DNA of 64,000 nt from Cenococcum geophilum 1.58. Taxonomy: Eukaryota; Ascomycota; Dothideomycetes; Gloniales; Gloniaceae. The notes below the pieces were generated by a model. That model searched no databases, was not told the DNA's origin, and saw nothing but the letters and a program-made list of their open reading frames with translations. The stretch lies in contig KV748178.1 in the NCBI GenBank assembly GCA_001692895.1, positions 4,498,887-4,562,886 of the forward strand. Direction: 5' to 3'. Positions 35,239 through 46,594 of this stretch are shown one piece after another. Numbering within the stretch: the stretch's first letter is position 1; each line of letters starts with the position of its first letter. The position numbers were made by a program, and so were the translations under genes.

Positions 35239-35452
35239 TGTTTGTACTAACTTAATAGCACGAGTAAGTTATATCCACGGGTACGAAATACATATAGTAT
35301 CGTATGCTTGTTTGGATGGTGACTGTCGATTATATAAAGTAGACTACATGGTCTATATACTAATACGCCTCCCCCCTAATTAGTTAGCACGTAGGTGGTT
35401 AGTACACAAACGCGTATTTACGCGTTCGTACACCAGGTGCTGTAATTATACA
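35239..35452 (-). repeat. Copia-C 5' LTR
   Basis: 214 bp and co-linear with 29178-29391, with transition differences only by eye. Confidence 0.9.
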
Positions 35453-38425
35453 GTCCCCCTTAGATGACTTATTCTTTAATAATCCTTCTTTATTAATACT
35501 ACCTAACCTAACCTCTTTTAATACTTCTGTACCTTTCCTATAGCATTCTCTAAATTATTTAGTGGCTCCTAGGTAGTCTTATTATAGCCTATCTACTTTA
35601 CTTTATATTATATTTTATTATCAATATCCTTATAACTAATAATTTTTAAAACTTACTATTTGTCCTCTTCTTACCCTTTATACGTGTCTGCTTTATAGAC
35701 CAGTGGCTTAATATTCCTATATGCTAGCTCTAGTATCGCGATATGCTATATAGGGTAGATCTTTATTTTAGCTAGTAGGTTTAACTTAAATGTGACTTAT
35801 AAAATCCTCTATATAATTTTAAAAGGTCTTAGTCTAACGTAGTCTAACTTCCTACTTAGTTATTAACTTTTAAAATTTTTATATAGTAGCTATACTTTAT
35901 CCCCCTTCTTAAGATCTGGTCCCTTAGATCTCTTAGCGTTATAGTATTTTTTTTATTCTTTATTATACTACCTTAGCTATATCTATAAGGTGTATATAAA
36001 GATTTATTAATATCTCTATTCTTTACTTAGCTATGCTACTTATCTTCTTTACTTAATATAACGATAACAATATTCTTAGCTCGTATCTATAATTCGCCTT
36101 AAAAGGTAATATACCTATCCCTTCTTATAGTGTTGCGTTGTATACGAACTATATAACTGGTAATAACAATACCTAATTATTCTATACATAATTAATATAA
36201 TGTCTTAGATACTATTCTAGTGTCTAGTTTAATCTTTCTATTTAACCATCTGTCTACGGGTAATATGCGGTAAAAGTTACTACTTAAACCCCTTATTCTG
36301 CTAAAAATATTTCCTAGAATATTATTATAAATCTTAAATCTCTATCTAATATAATCTTACTTAGTACTCCGTGTTTTGTAAATACTTCTTTAATATAGAT
36401 TCTAGCAATATCTTCCGCTAAGATTTCTTCCGTGCATACTATAAAGTAGCCCTATTTAGTTAACTTATCTACTATTACTAAGATTATATCGTAATCTTAT
36501 CCGGTAATAGGGTCTCTTAATTTTAGTAACTTTATAATAAAGTCCTATAATATAACCTCCCATGGTCTCTCTGGTATTTTAATAGGTTATAGCCCTCCGT
36601 ATAGCTTATACCTTGTTAGTTTATTTCTCTAGAAATCTAGATATTCTTTTATAACTTATTTTACTAGTCCCTAGATTCCTTAAATAATATATTCCTCCTA
36701 TAGTCTTAATACTAAGCTTATAGCCCCATTATGTCCCTATATTATTCCCTTATGGAATTCTCTAATAAATTCTTCTGTAATAGACCTTGGAATATACGTT
36801 ACTTTTCTATTTTTATACTGGTCTAAGTCTAAATCCTTATCTTATACTTCTTAGATCTTCTATATCTAATTACCCTCTAGTAAATTATGGATCTATACTT
36901 CTTAAATTACTACTATCTTTAAATAATTATATCTGATTAATCTATCTTTATCTTTTCGTAATATTGCTCCTGACGGCTTTTTGTTATTCTATAGTTTAGC
37001 TTTCCTGCTAAGAGCGTCCGCTTATGTATTCTCTGTACCCTTAGTATACTAAATTTTAAAATAGTATTCTATAAGCATTTCTGCCTATCTAACTTGTCTT
37101 TAGTTAAGTTCTTTTATTATTAGGAACCCTATTAGGTTCTTATAATCCGTCTTAACTATAAATGGTTTCTTTATCCCTTATAAGAATGCTCTCTATTCCT
37201 TAAGTGCTGTAACTATACCTAACAACTTCTTGTTATAGATATTATAGTTTAACTCTAGTAGTGTTATCTTCCGACTATAGTATGCCACTGGATGCTATGT
37301 ATCTTTATACTTCTATAGTAAGTATACTCCTAGTGTAAAGTCTAATATATTTGTTTCTATAATTGTTTCTAACCCTAATTAGTAGATTTTAAGGATTAGT
37401 TCCTAGGTAAATAACTCCTTAAGTTCTTAGAATAGTACTTATTACTCTTTTCCCTATACCTATAGTTCCTCTTTCTTTGTTAACTATGTAAACGGCTTAA
37501 TATTCTTTAACCATTATGCTATAAATCTCCTATAGTAATTGCAAAACCCTAGAAACGACCTTAACTATATAACGTTTTCTAGTTCTTACCAATTTACTAT
37601 AGCTTCTATTTTCTTTAGATCTATGCTAATACGTCCTAGTTTAATAATAAATCCGATAAAATTGGTCTTCCTAGTAAAAAACTTGTATTTCTTAATTGCT
37701 ACTAGCATTTATTTTTCTTATAGTCTCCTTAAAACCTATTTAACGTATTCTCTATATTCGTCTTCTGTTATTAAGTAGATGATAATATTGTTAAGGTATA
37801 CTATAATAAACTTATTAAGGTGTTCTTTTAACACACTATTAATTCGCTTCTAGAACTTTACTAGTGCGTTTATAAGCCTAAATTGTATAACTAATGGTTT
37901 ATATAGTCCTTCCTTTAACCTAAAGGCTACTTTTTATTTGTTGCCTTCCTTAATTCTAATTTAATGGTACGCCTATCTTAGATCTATCTTTATAAAGATT
38001 TACGCGTTACCTATCCTATCTTAGATTTCGCTAATTAAGGGTAAAGGATACCTATCCTTTCTAGTAATGTTATTTAACTGTCTATAGTTAATGCATAGTC
38101 TTAGTTTCCATTCTTCTTTAGTACGAATAGTACTGGATATCCCGCTAATAACTGTAATGGTCTAATATATCCCTTTTATAGGTTTTCCTAGATAAACTCT
38201 TTTAAAGCTCTTAACTCTTCTTTAGTTAGCTTATAGATTAGAAAGAACTTTAGACTTATTTCTAGTTTTAACTCTATCTTATAGTCCTATCCCTTAACCC
38301 GCCGGAATTCGTCCTACCGTTATCGATAAGAACTAGCCAATCAGATCAAGCAAATCGAATCGTCGTGATCAGGAATATGCAGCTGATAATATATAGTGAT
38401 TGCTATATAAAATTGATATAGAGGC

Positions 38426-40440
38426 TCAATTCTTAGAGTCAAGTCGCTCAATATGAGGTAGCCAACAGTCGTCGCTCCTGCAGAACGGTATTTGACATAC
38501 ACTGCAGCCATACAAAGTTCTTGGCGCCCTTTTTGGGCGCTGCCAGTCCTTACTATCGCGAGGCTTCCTAATAGTATTTGACGAGAGCTTTGATAGAGCC
38601 TTCCTACGCCCCTTGTGCTGCACTTGAGTCTTTGAGCCCGCCTCTATACATGCCGAGCAGTTCTTCTGTTTATTCCAAAGCTTTACCAACTTATGATCCT
38701 CCGTCGGATACCATACTATATCATCGGTAGAGTACCGCGTAGGAGGTTCTTGGGTATAGGCCTTTCGCTTTCGAATCGAGCGCTCAAATAAGGCGTCGCG
38801 GAGGTCCCTCCTAAACTTCTTATGGCCATCATTACGACCAGCTCGGCGATCGGTAGGACGGTAGGAGGATAGCAGGTAGGAGTTGCCAAGGACTGTATCT
38901 AGTAGGAAGTGAAAGAGAGGCTTCCACGTCTTTCGATGCGTCCTCTGAGTGTTAAAATAGGACCGTAGCTGATCCGCGATATCCACGCCACCCATATACA
39001 GATTATAGTAGAAAATAAAGGTAGGAATGCGGAGTGTCTTAACTACCTTATCGCCAAAGACTTTGCGAGTCATTCGGGCGCCAGTTTGGGTGATAGGAGG
39101 ACGTCTTCGGTTAGTTTTCTTTGTTNATTGACCTGTGATGTATGACGTAGTCAGTATATGAGGCTCGAATAAGCTTATTTTAAGCCTCATTTTGGAAAGC
39201 TTTTAGAGCATTACTTACCGTCGTCGACCGTACTCATAAAAAGCACTACATTGGCGTCCTTCCAGGCGAATTCCATAACCTGACCGTCTTTGGAAGTCGC
39301 TGCATATAGTGTGCCCCATTGTATTTGAGATGCGTGAGTCAATTTAATATCAGCGAGCCTCTGGTCGATTTGCTCTGCAGGAACTTTGACCTTCTTTCTA
39401 CCTGCCGATTTGTTCACTAAAATATCGCCCTCCTCTCCTCCCTTCTTCTCACGCTCCGTTCTAGTTGTACGAACGGTTCCTGCAGCTCCAATTCCAAGCT
39501 CTCGAAGTCGAGTAAGAAGCTTGACACTTGTAAATAGATTGTCGAGCCAAACGACGTGTTTTCCTGGAGGATAAAGAGGCTCATTTGACTCTGCATCGCG
39601 CTGAGTAAGCATATCAAGGACTACTGCCTGCGTCTTTGAAAAGCCTTCCTCCGTGAATGTCTCATCCAGATCAACTGGGCCCGCCTTATCACCTCTTGCG
39701 TGCCACAGCCAATCAAGTATATAGCCCTCGTTCGCTAGGACCCATATTTTGAAGCCTTCAGGTGTTGGTTTGGTAGGAATATTAACGATTTCGGGGGCAC
39801 GGCCCATAAAGCGTTCAATCGTTTCGTCGACCGCAAGGTGGGCGCCAGGCCTGTAGAGCTTCCTGCAAGTAAGCCGAATGTGTTCAGCAAGCTTATCAAC
39901 TCTATCGAATGTAGATTGTGGTGTAGGATCGTTATCTGGCCATGGTTCTGTGCACCGAAAGTAGCGATCAAGCTGCTCAAATCGAGTCCGACTGATGTAT
40001 TTCTTAACGATATGTTCCGAACCAGTAGTGTCTAAAGAACCCCAGTAATCCTCAATGGATGATTCGTGTGTAAGGCCCATATGAATAAGTACACCAAAAT
40101 ACGCCCAGAGTTCTTCTTTGCATGTTGGCTGCCATGGGCGGGCCCTTTCATCTGCATCATTTGACGGGTGCAGCTCTGCGTACTTATTCGTCCATTCTAC
40201 CAGCTTATCCATAATCTCACCAGTAAAGAATTGACTGAATATAGCAAACGGATCGTTTCGATCAAGCGTAGGAGGTAGATTTGGGGCGCCATGGTCGTCG
40301 AAATCGTCAATATGCAAAGGCTCGAAATCGGGCAGCTCCCATGGCTTGGGGGGTGGTTTTTTAGCAACCCGGTTTGGTGGAACTTTGTATTGAGTCGGTT
40401 GAACAAGATCTATATCATTAGAAGTACGATTGGAAGGCAT
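38426..40440 (-). CDS. piggyBac-type transposase (DDE_Tnp_1_7), two exons
   Basis: Exons 40440-39219 and 39132-38426 give 642 residues. The 86-bp intron has a GTAAGT donor, a TACTGAC branch point and a CACAG acceptor, phase 1. Domain positions: conserved N-terminal region with WEL.DF.P (about 34-41); DDE domain with first Asp in LAVDETIERFMGR (D205), second in VVWLDNLFTS (D300), WKDANVVLFMSTV (393-405), and third in YMGGVDIADQ (D458); a Cys/His-rich C-terminus (NCSACIEAG and CSVCQIPFCRSDDCW..H). All three catalytic aspartates known for the family are present. It is expected to act in the nucleus on its own inverted ends, inserting at TTAA. One ambiguous base (39126) makes codon 410 TNA, which could be Ser, Leu or a stop. 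Otherwise the frame is intact. Start at 40440 is the first ATG of the open frame. Confidence 0.92.
39133..39218 (-). other. Spliceosomal intron in the transposase gene
   Basis: 86 bp. Donor G|GTAAGT, branch TACTGAC about 20 bases before the CACAG acceptor. Splicing restores the frame: the unspliced frame stops three codons into the intron, and the two flanking frames join as ...STVDDG|Q. This is the point where piggyBac proteins continue without a break. Confidence 0.88.
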
Positions 40441-43400
40441 GGTTGATGGTAATTAGTTGATCAAATCTATGTAAACAATACGCGTAGTTTTGATTCTGGT
40501 GTTCCCGCACGGACCAACTTCCCGTAGGACGCCGGCGGGTTAAGGGATACTATATAATCTAATAGCTTCTTACTTTCTAGTAACTATAACTTTTTGCCAT
40601 ATTTATAGTATCTCTTTAGTATATAACTTAAGCCTCGCTTAGTCTCTTTATATATTGCTCTAACTTAGTACCATACTATCTTAATAGCTGTGCGCCTTTT
40701 ACGTTATTAAGTATCTCTAATATTGACTTAACCTATAATCCAATTAATCTTTGGATTATATTCCTATAACTAAGGTATACCTAATATTGCCTTCTCCTAT
40801 CCCAATAGTAGGATATTAAAAGACATCTTAATTCGTCTTTCTTTAATAGTTAGCTAAATAGGTCCTGTTTTAAGGTTAATAATGCCTCCTCTATAGGCTA
40901 TCGGATCTCCTAAAATTATAACTAATAGGTAAGAATACTCCCTTTGTCTATGCGGTAATTCCATCCTTTTTACTATTATTGGTGAGATGTAGTTCCTTAT
41001 TACTCTACTATCTATTAGTACTTTGAACTGTTAATCTTACTATTTAACTTATAAATTTAGGTGTTGTCCTTAAATTCCTTTAAGGGTTTAAGGCTCTACT
41101 ACTAGCTCCCTTTAGTCCCGTAGGCCTCTACTTTTCCTAACTATTAGCTGCTAGATCCTGTTTATACTTAGTTTAACTTTAGCTAATACTTAGTTCGTTT
41201 CTTTTCTTTAATATGCCATGGATATGTATTCTCTAGGCATTCCCACTACTGTCGTCTATCTAGGTATTCTTCTGTAAGGAATCTTTCTAGTTAAAGCGTT
41301 AAGTTGCCTTCTTCCTAGCCTTCTACTAGATGCTAGCTATATATATACTTAGTATTCCTAAACCTTTGTTTATCTGTTATCCAATATATTCTAATTAGGT
41401 ACTTTCAATTCTTTTTCTTTAGATTCTTGTGTATATCGTATATATCGTTTACGCATGCAATCTACGCTAATGTATAATGTGCTGGGTGTCTTAGGTTAAC
41501 TCTTGGTTTATCTTTACTCGTAAGTTTAAACCTCTATCTTATCGATCTAAATGTTGCCCTATCGTTGGCTAGTAATGTAATTTGTTTACTATATCTCTAG
41601 TCCTCTAATTGCTGTTCTAGATCTCTTGATGTTATAATTAATGCTCCTTTAATGTAACTTATTTCTTTCTCGGTAATGGCTCTATCTATAATGACTTTTT
41701 TTATCTAGCCATATGTAGAAATCTTCCTACTTATTGTTGTGTCGCTGCCTATACCACTTTTGGTACAGCTCTATAAGCGTATACAACCTATCTATAAAGA
41801 AGTATCTTTTTATTACTGCGTTGTTGCAACCCTTTATGTGTCGTTTTACAAACCTAGTTAGAATCCCTAGATCCTTTTCTTGCTCCAGTTTATTTAACTA
41901 CTTAGCTCTAGGTGTACCTGCCTTTAGCCTATTAGTAATTCTTTATATAGGTACTTAGTCCCTTATACGACCTACTATACTAGTTCTTATATCTAGCTTT
42001 TATTCTTACTATGCGATAATTCTTACCCTAAATTTATCTATGCTTTCTTAGCGTTTGTGTCTTATAGTTAAATCCTTAAAGTCTTTATACTTCTTAATTA
42101 TTGTATTAACTTCTTAATCTTTAGGCTGAACATTTTATTCCCCTAGAATATCTTCTAGGTCTATATATCGGTCTCCTAGCCTAGTTACTGTTTGTATTGC
42201 GGATTCTTGTGCCGCTAGGTAAACTCTTCGTTCTTTTAGAATTATTATAGTCCTTATTCGTTCTCTAAAATCTTGGTTTTAAGGACTACTTAGTCCTAAG
42301 CTTGCCTTTTTTTTTTTAAAAAAAACTTTATCTTAGTCTAATTAAGCTTTGCTAGTGTTTTTATCTCGTTTTAAGAGTTTTAAATCTTACTTATCTCGTC
42401 TTAAGAATCTTATGTCTTAGGGAATCTTTGTCCTGTACTTATTCGCTTATTCTTAAACTGAGCCGCTGCCCTTTCCCAACGGTTATCGTCTGTTGTGGGT
42501 CCTTAGGTGTGCCTTATCTCGTTTTAAAAATCTTAGTCGTCTCTTATCTTAAGAGTCTTAAGTCTATAGCCTTTTGCCTTTATTAAGTGGTAATATAGCA
42601 CTAGTAGTCGTCTGCTTGCTTAAACCTCTTTAGTCTTATATCCTGCCGTCTTATAAAGCGATAGATGCCATATCTAATAGTGTTATAACATCCGTTACTA
42701 ATCCCCGTTTTATAGTAGTCTTAGTCTCTACTTCTATTACGTTATTAAGGTTTGGGTACTCCTAGTTAGTCCCTTTTTCTTCCTTATTGCGGTTAATTAA
42801 TAAGTACTCTAACTTTATTGTTATAGTTGCTAATCTTTATCCGTATATTACTATAACATCCTAATCTAGCTTATAGAGTTGATCCTATTCTTTATCTAAC
42901 TCTTTAGTTCCTTTAAGTTCTCTTAACTCTAGCTCCTATAGCTAATAACTTGCGCCGTACTTAGCGTCCTTATAAATTGGGCATGCGTTATTATAGTAAA
43001 ATATAAAACTTCTAATTAAGCATTCCTGCATTCTGTGTAATATTTTTATTACTAGTCTAGGTTCTCCTTATTTAGTACCCCTTACTGTGTAATAGTAACT
43101 CTAACTACTTTTATAGTCTCTAGCGTAGTGACCTTGTTTCCTATAATTTATACAAGCTCCGTTTTTAAACTATTTATTTTACTATAAAGTTCGCCTAAAC
43201 ATCTTCTACTGCTAAGATCCCTAGTTTAGCCTATACTCTTTAGTCCTTTAATTACTTAATTCTTAACCTTTAGGTTTCTATAGGTTTCTATCCCTTTTAG
43301 ATTCTTTGGTACCGCTTAGGTCTATTAGCTCTAGTCCGCTATTTTATAGTTTTTAACTCTATGTCGGTCGTTGCGTACTCTGCGCCTTATATAACTATAG

Positions 43401-44194
43401 AACTCTATCCTAACCTTTTTTAGTCTGCTCCCTCTAATAGATTCTATTGTCGATCTTAATTGCTTAATCGATTAGTTTTCTTAGGGTTTCCGTATCTTCT
43501 ATTAAAATAATCGCGTCTTGGACTTTTACTTTAAATCCCTGCTTATACTGTGCTATAAGCACCTTATTATTCCATTTAACCTATATAGCTAGCGTCTAAA
43601 ACTATGTCGTATACTTAATTGCTGAAGTCCGTTATATTAGGTTTTATAACCTTTTTTCCGCTATAGTTATCGCCTCTGGGTCCCTAAATATCTATATTAG
43701 GCGTTCCGCGAATCCTCCCTAACTAGCGAATATAAATCGTACTTCTTAATTAGTAGTAGTTATACCATTAGTTTATATCTTAGTAAGGTAAGATTTAAAC
43801 TATTTAAGTGCTCTACCTGTTAAGAATAGTCCTGCGTAAGCTACTTAATCCATTAATATTAGTAACTTTGCCCCTTTCTACATAACCTTAAAGTGCATTT
43901 GTGTAAGGAATCCTTTTAGTTTTAACTTCTCTCCTAAGAATCTCTTAATTAATGGTAACTTAATCTTAGCTGCTCTAATTCTATTAAGTCTTTCTTTAAG
44001 TATCTTATTATTATTGTTTAACTAATTAACTATTGCTTATAACTATCCAACCGTAACTAGTTATAAGTTAGTGTCCTGTATACTAGTGTCTCTACTTATG
44101 CCTAAAGTGGTTGCTGCCGTCGATGGCGTTATAACTGCTGCTTTAGGTGGCATGTTATTTAACTTTTATTAATACTATAACTAAGTAGTAAATG

Positions 44195-44615
44195 TGTAAC
44201 GAAGCCTTATAGTAGAAACTACAGTGGACTTATTAATAGGCTAGGTATGTAGGTAAATAGAAAAGTTAATAACAATAATATAACTAGTGGAGTAGTTACC
44301 TAATAGATTAACTCCAATTATATTCTAAGATTTACTACGAGGAAGGGAACTATTTAGGTAGGGACTATAGTCCTTTAAATACACATCTATACTCCTAAGA
44401 AAGTCGTTGCTCTGTCTACTCTATCTACTCTATTTGCTCTATTATAGATTACCTAGATTATACAGATTATATAAATTATATTACGTAACTCTGCTTACTA
44501 TTCCTCGTTATATAGTTCTACAGGTTCCATCCTAGACCGTGCTCTTATTAACCAACTAGCTTCTTCCGACTCCTCTCTAAGTAGTCGTAATATTGTACTT
44601 AAAGCGTCTGTAATA
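44195..44615 (-). repeat. Gypsy-A 5' LTR
   Basis: 421 bp, starting TGTAACGAAGCC and ending GTCTGTAATA. It is the only uninterrupted LTR of this copy. AGCGC follows directly. Confidence 0.88.
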
Positions 44616-45051
44616 AGCGCGCCCCGCCTATAAAGGAACCTCTATTTCCTAATGCGTGGTGTCTATTTTATTTTTTACTCCATTAAAAAAGAAAATGGAG
44701 ATTTAACTGCCGGTTTTAGAGGGTTCTGTCGCCGTTTTTGGAGGTCGCGTCACTAAAACTCCCTGCCGCCCTAAGCCTCTTGCTTGCCGGTCTAACGTTA
44801 AGCCTCTTACTTACTACCCTATACCCCTTACTTTTTAATAGGCAGACTATAATCCTTCTACGCGCCTGGCGCTAAAGCTATATATACTCTATAGCTCCTA
44901 CCTCTAATCCGTTTAATCTAGGCCTTATTTCTCTTATTCTCTACCCTTCTATCTCCTTAACCCTACATTACTCTTTAGATTCTTCCCACTATTATTACCC
45001 TCTAGGTCCCTTTCGCTGTTACTACCCTAAGTTCTCTTCTAGCTTCCTAAA
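44616..45051. other. Region upstream of the DUF3435 gene
   Basis: About 435 bp between the Gypsy-A insertion and the likely ATG. It contains CCTATAAAGG at 44627-44636 (TATA-like but far upstream), and a mildly GC-rich segment at 44700-44780. No gene seen. Before the Gypsy-A insertion it was contiguous with the sequence ending at 20269. Confidence 0.45.
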
Positions 45052-46107
45052 ATGCGGCGCACTTAATTATTAGATTATAGCTTATTATCTAGCGTTACTA
45101 ATAATAAGTATATAGATACGGATAGTAACGGTAACAGCTACGGGACAGAACCGACCGTCTTTAATAGTAATACCGATAGTAATGCCAATAGTAACGCCAA
45201 CTGCGACGCTAATAGTAGCATTAACTGTAACGCTAATAGCATTACTAGATCTAACGATACTTATAAAGCGCCCGCTTAAGTATAGCTTTATAAGGATTAA
45301 GACTATCTACTAGAATATTACCTTAAATAGTTAGAAGAGTTTAAGGAATCCAATTTTATAATATAGGACTACGCCAATAGTAGTACAAATCTCCTTAACT
45401 GTATTAAAGATTAATAGTATTAGTAAGTAATAACCTATTCTACGGCTTTCTCTTAGGCTTAACTTAGAGCTAACAATTCCTAAATACTACACCTATATAA
45501 GGAAAGACCCTAAGAAAATATACCAAGTCCTCTTACTTTAGCTACTTTATAGCTTTTTTAACTGGTTCCTAAATTAGAAATAAGGGAAGGGGGGTAAAAA
45601 ATAGTACGGGACAAAGCTTTCTAGCTCGCTTAGTATATACTAGAAGTACTATCGCCTTATATATAAGAGAGCAACCAATAGGAAAATTATTAGTAAATTA
45701 ACCCGCTAGATATATAAGGTAATTACATTTCTAGTTAACCCTTTAGCCTAGCAAAGTAAGGCGGAGCTAAAATATCTTTTTTAGGTACTTTAGAAACTAG
45801 TAAAGAAACATAGCTTAAGTAATAAAAAGCAAGAAAAACCCGTTATAGACGTAAAGGATCTCGCCCTAGTTCTTAAGACCAACTTAGTTATAACTAAAAA
45901 GAGATATATAGTTAGGTAACATCGGATATAAGTCTATTTCTTACTATAGCTAGGCCTTTATACTATAAGCCGACCTAAAGCTCTTCTTAACCTATACTAC
46001 TAATATATAATAATTACACTTATTCGCGACCTAGAAGGCGGGCCTTATAAGATCGTGCCTAAGTTTATATTTAAATTTACTAAGGAATATCTTAGCATAA
46101 TAGAAGC

Positions 46108-46157
46108 GTATGTTCCCTTTCTACCCTATTTCTCTTCTTACGCTTACGGAGAATTAG
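46108..46157 (+). other. Intron in the DUF3435 pseudogene
   Basis: 50 bp with GTATGT donor and TTAG acceptor. Removing it joins a Glu-Ala codon pair to NTFPISKIIFNP, as in intact family members. Confidence 0.75.
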
Positions 46158-46534
46158 TAATACTTTCCCAATTTCTAAGATTATCTTTAACCCTTTGCTT
46201 ATTTTTAGCCCTTACGTCTTTCTCCTAGGCCTTCTTTTTGCTAATAAAGCTTTTATGGCCCCTAATCTAACGTTTATAGAGCAGCTTAGTAAGCTATATA
46301 TCAAGCCTAGGCATAATAAGTTGCCGTTACTACTCCGTTTAGACCTAGATAATATCCCCGTATTTTAGCAATTAATTAAAACCCCCTATAGCTACAAGGT
46401 CTCACTTAACCAGCCTTTACTATACTTAACTCTTTTACCCTAGATTAAGGACCTTAGCGCAATCACGGGATTTTAGCAGGTTGCGCGCCTATATAGTCTC
46501 CGTTACGGTATAGGTAAGGCATTTAATAAGAATA

Positions 46535-46594
46535 GTAAGTTTTATTGTATAAAGCTAGTTCTACTAAAACCTTTCTAACGTCTATACTACCTAG
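46535..46594 (+). other. Intron in the DUF3435 pseudogene
   Basis: 60 bp with GTAAGT donor, TTCTAAC branch point and CTAG acceptor. Removing it joins LRYGIGKAFNKN to NVSNALQN in frame, matching the uninterrupted family motif. Confidence 0.85.

Larger units (their letters stand above)
29178..35452 (-). mobile_element. Copia-C: Ty1/Copia retrotransposon, nested in Gypsy-A
   Basis: Two 214-bp LTRs (29178-29391 and 35239-35452, TGTTTG...ATACA) with GTCCC target duplications at 29173-29177 and 35453-35457. Coding sense is minus: gag about 34790-33500, protease-like region about 33150-32900, GAG-pre-integrase about 32600-32450 followed by integrase to about 31650, and Copia-type RT/RNase H about 31400-29870. 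The integrase-before-RT order is the Copia hallmark. The two LTRs differ at about 15 of 214 sites by eye, all transitions, so the copy is RIP-affected and LTR age dating is unsafe. It is broken throughout, though less eroded than Gypsy-A. The Gypsy-A sequence is continuous across the removed element when compared with its sister copy. Confidence 0.9.
38294..40543 (-). mobile_element. piggyBac-type DNA transposon, apparently intact
   Basis: TTAA lies at 38294-38297 and 40540-40543. Between them the ends are inverted: CCCGCCGG on the left and CCGGCGGG on the right, followed inward on both sides by a GTCCTAC/GTAGGAC match after a 4-base length difference. The symmetry continues outward for three more bases, giving CCCTTAACCCGCCGG as a perfect 15-bp inverted end. 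The element is ~2.24 kb and carries one two-exon transposase gene on the minus strand with short flanks (~99 bp 5', ~128 bp 3'). Its composition is near 50% GC with no visible RIP, in sharp contrast to the Gypsy-A RT sequence it interrupts. It is the youngest insertion in the stack. Confidence 0.9.
20270..44615 (-). mobile_element. Gypsy-A: Ty3/Gypsy retrotransposon, host of three nested elements
   Basis: Coding sense is minus. Right (5') LTR 44195-44615; left (3') LTR split into 20270-20421 and 28214-28482; both total 421 bp. Removing the three nested insertions leaves about 8.03 kb, matching the 7.95-kb sister at 48651-56600. Parts by position: gag about 44150-43100 with a CCHC remnant near 43140, protease near 41020, RT about 40900-37600 interrupted by piggyBac with the YLDDI-type site near 37790, then RNase H and integrase to about 35700, and a purine-rich tract beside the left LTR. 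The element is broken, with interruptions throughout, and RIP-degraded. It predates all three insertions inside it. Confidence 0.85.

Noticed and set aside
39386-40035. Antisense and alternate-frame open stretches across the transposase gene
   Set aside because: They overlap the strongly supported piggyBac-type transposase exons and show no domain of their own.
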